This document shows, one piece after another, positions 63,001 to 64,000 of a stretch of 64,000 nucleotides of DNA. This stretch comes from Crotophaga sulcirostris (taxonomy: Eukaryota > Chordata > Aves > Cuculiformes > Crotophagidae). The translations under genes and the position numbers were made by a program. The notes beneath the pieces are model-generated. The model was not told where the DNA came from. It was given only the letters and a program-made list of their open reading frames with translations, and made no database searches. How positions within the stretch are numbered: position 1 is the first letter of the stretch; each line of letters opens with the position of its first letter. The stretch spans positions 2,839,729 to 2,903,728 of the forward strand of contig VYZB01000035.1 of NCBI GenBank assembly GCA_013397455.1, read 5' to 3'.

Positions 63001-64000
63001 GCAGATTGATTTCCTAGCACGAGAAGTCAGCACATAGCTTAAAAGTCCAGAAAAAAACCTCCCTTTTACCTACTATAGTCACTATTTATTTTCCATTTAT
63101 ATATTCATGATAGCAGGTATATAGCCACAATGCCCACTATTCCAGCCCAGAAGCTTAAGAGTTGCCTCCACAAAGCCTAATAACTCAGGATCGGCAATGA
63201 TGGGGTATGAATTTCTCTGATTCTGAATAATCCATTCGTTGTCGGTCTCAGAAACAGTCCCCATTAATATTCTATGTTGCTTGTCAAAGAGGGGAATGCT
63301 ATTGCTGCACGTCCATGTGACATGAGATCATTGGAAAAACGTTATAAAGGATGCACTTCTTGTTGTTCTGCAGGGGATGTTGGGCCTAACAGCTAAGAGG
63401 AGATGCTTTATCTATTCCTTCAATTTCAGTCACATTTGGTAGGTTGAATGATACCTGTTCTGATGCAATCCTAATTCTGAATTCTCAGGTCAGGAAAACC
63501 TTTCACCAATGTCCAGAAAACCTTTGTTCAATGTTTACTACAGTCTAGCTGCACCTCTCTTCTCCTGTTGCTTTTAACCATTGGTGTAGGCTTCTGCACC
63601 AGCCACTTCAAGGAGAAATCTGTTTGCTCAGAGTAAACCTGTGCATTATCCCACGTACATCAAGCATTTGTTGCCTGTTAGGCGCAATCTCTTTTACATC
63701 ATCAATACCTTTTTTTAAACAAAGTGTTGGAACACACCATTAGATAAAAAAGGATTGAAAATAAAGAAAGAAGTCTGCATGCATACTTTGGGCCATCAGA
63801 TCTTACATCTAGCAGAAGAAATATTTGGGATTCTTCATCTGCTGCTGGACGAATTTACTACTAATGTCCACATGTGGTTGTGAGTCACCAATTCTGACAC
63901 ATGTTGGTCTAAAAAACATTCTCTTGCTCTCCAGGGAGAACAAATTAAAGCAAGTTCTCACTCTGCCATTGTGTTTTAAGGACCTCGTACGGGACTTCCT

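Larger units (their letters stand above)
43990..64000. other. Non-coding DNA upstream of TMEM244
   Basis: Contains the LTR-like block at 48 kb, a CTCF-type motif at 52070, a LINE terminus at 54 kb and several A- or T-runs. No CpG island and no recognisable exon. L3MBTL3, expected on this side from human gene order and pointing away, is not seen. From about 55 kb to the end I can identify nothing. Confidence 0.55.

Overview
The window looks like a piece of a bird nuclear chromosome. It is AT-rich, nearly all non-coding, and every gene found is split by GT/AG introns. Two repeat signatures point to birds: several CR1 retrotransposon 3' ends carrying the ATTCTATGATTCT-type tail, and an ERVL-like solo LTR with a 5-bp target duplication. 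The species cannot be fixed from the sequence.

The one complete gene is TMEM244, on the minus strand (coding span 32938-43989). I assembled it by hand from six short exons with good splice sites. The joined frame is open for exactly 153 codons (152 residues plus stop). The protein has three or four membrane segments and the family blocks LAPFDFKTNPSW and VVEEWVWDYA. None of its exons stands out as a long ORF, so an ORF scan would miss it.

In human, ARHGAP18 lies downstream of TMEM244 on the same strand. Here, about 10 kb downstream of TMEM244, there is a CpG island (about 21840-22750) broken by a 162-bp assembly gap, with a possible first exon ending at a strong minus-strand donor. About 20 kb further on (2661-2704) is a short, well-bounded minus-strand exon whose open frame ends in KLMEK. 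I read these two as the promoter region and an N-terminal exon of ARHGAP18. That rests on order, strand and a short residue match; the rest of ARHGAP18 would lie left of base 1. L3MBTL3, expected beyond TMEM244 on the other side, is not visible.

Layout: 1-2660, ARHGAP18 intron (a MIR-like SINE). 2661-2704, candidate ARHGAP18 exon. 2705-22413, a large intron with a solo LTR (7647-8259), an old CR1/L3-type LINE end (7040-7340), a decayed LINE body (about 15750-17640) and a young CR1 tail (14880-14957). 21840-23375, CpG island, GC-rich minisatellite, assembly gap and three CR1 copies. 23376-32937, intergenic with one CR1. 32938-43989, TMEM244, with LINE relics in intron 1. 43990-64000, non-coding upstream DNA with an LTR-like block at 48 kb, an old LINE end at 54 kb and a strong CTCF-type motif at 52070.

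I found no operon, phage, CRISPR, rRNA or tRNA feature and no convincing new molecular system. The most useful results are the full TMEM244 model with its extra C-terminal exon, the candidate ARHGAP18 5' end, and the inverted CR1 cluster around the gapped CpG island.
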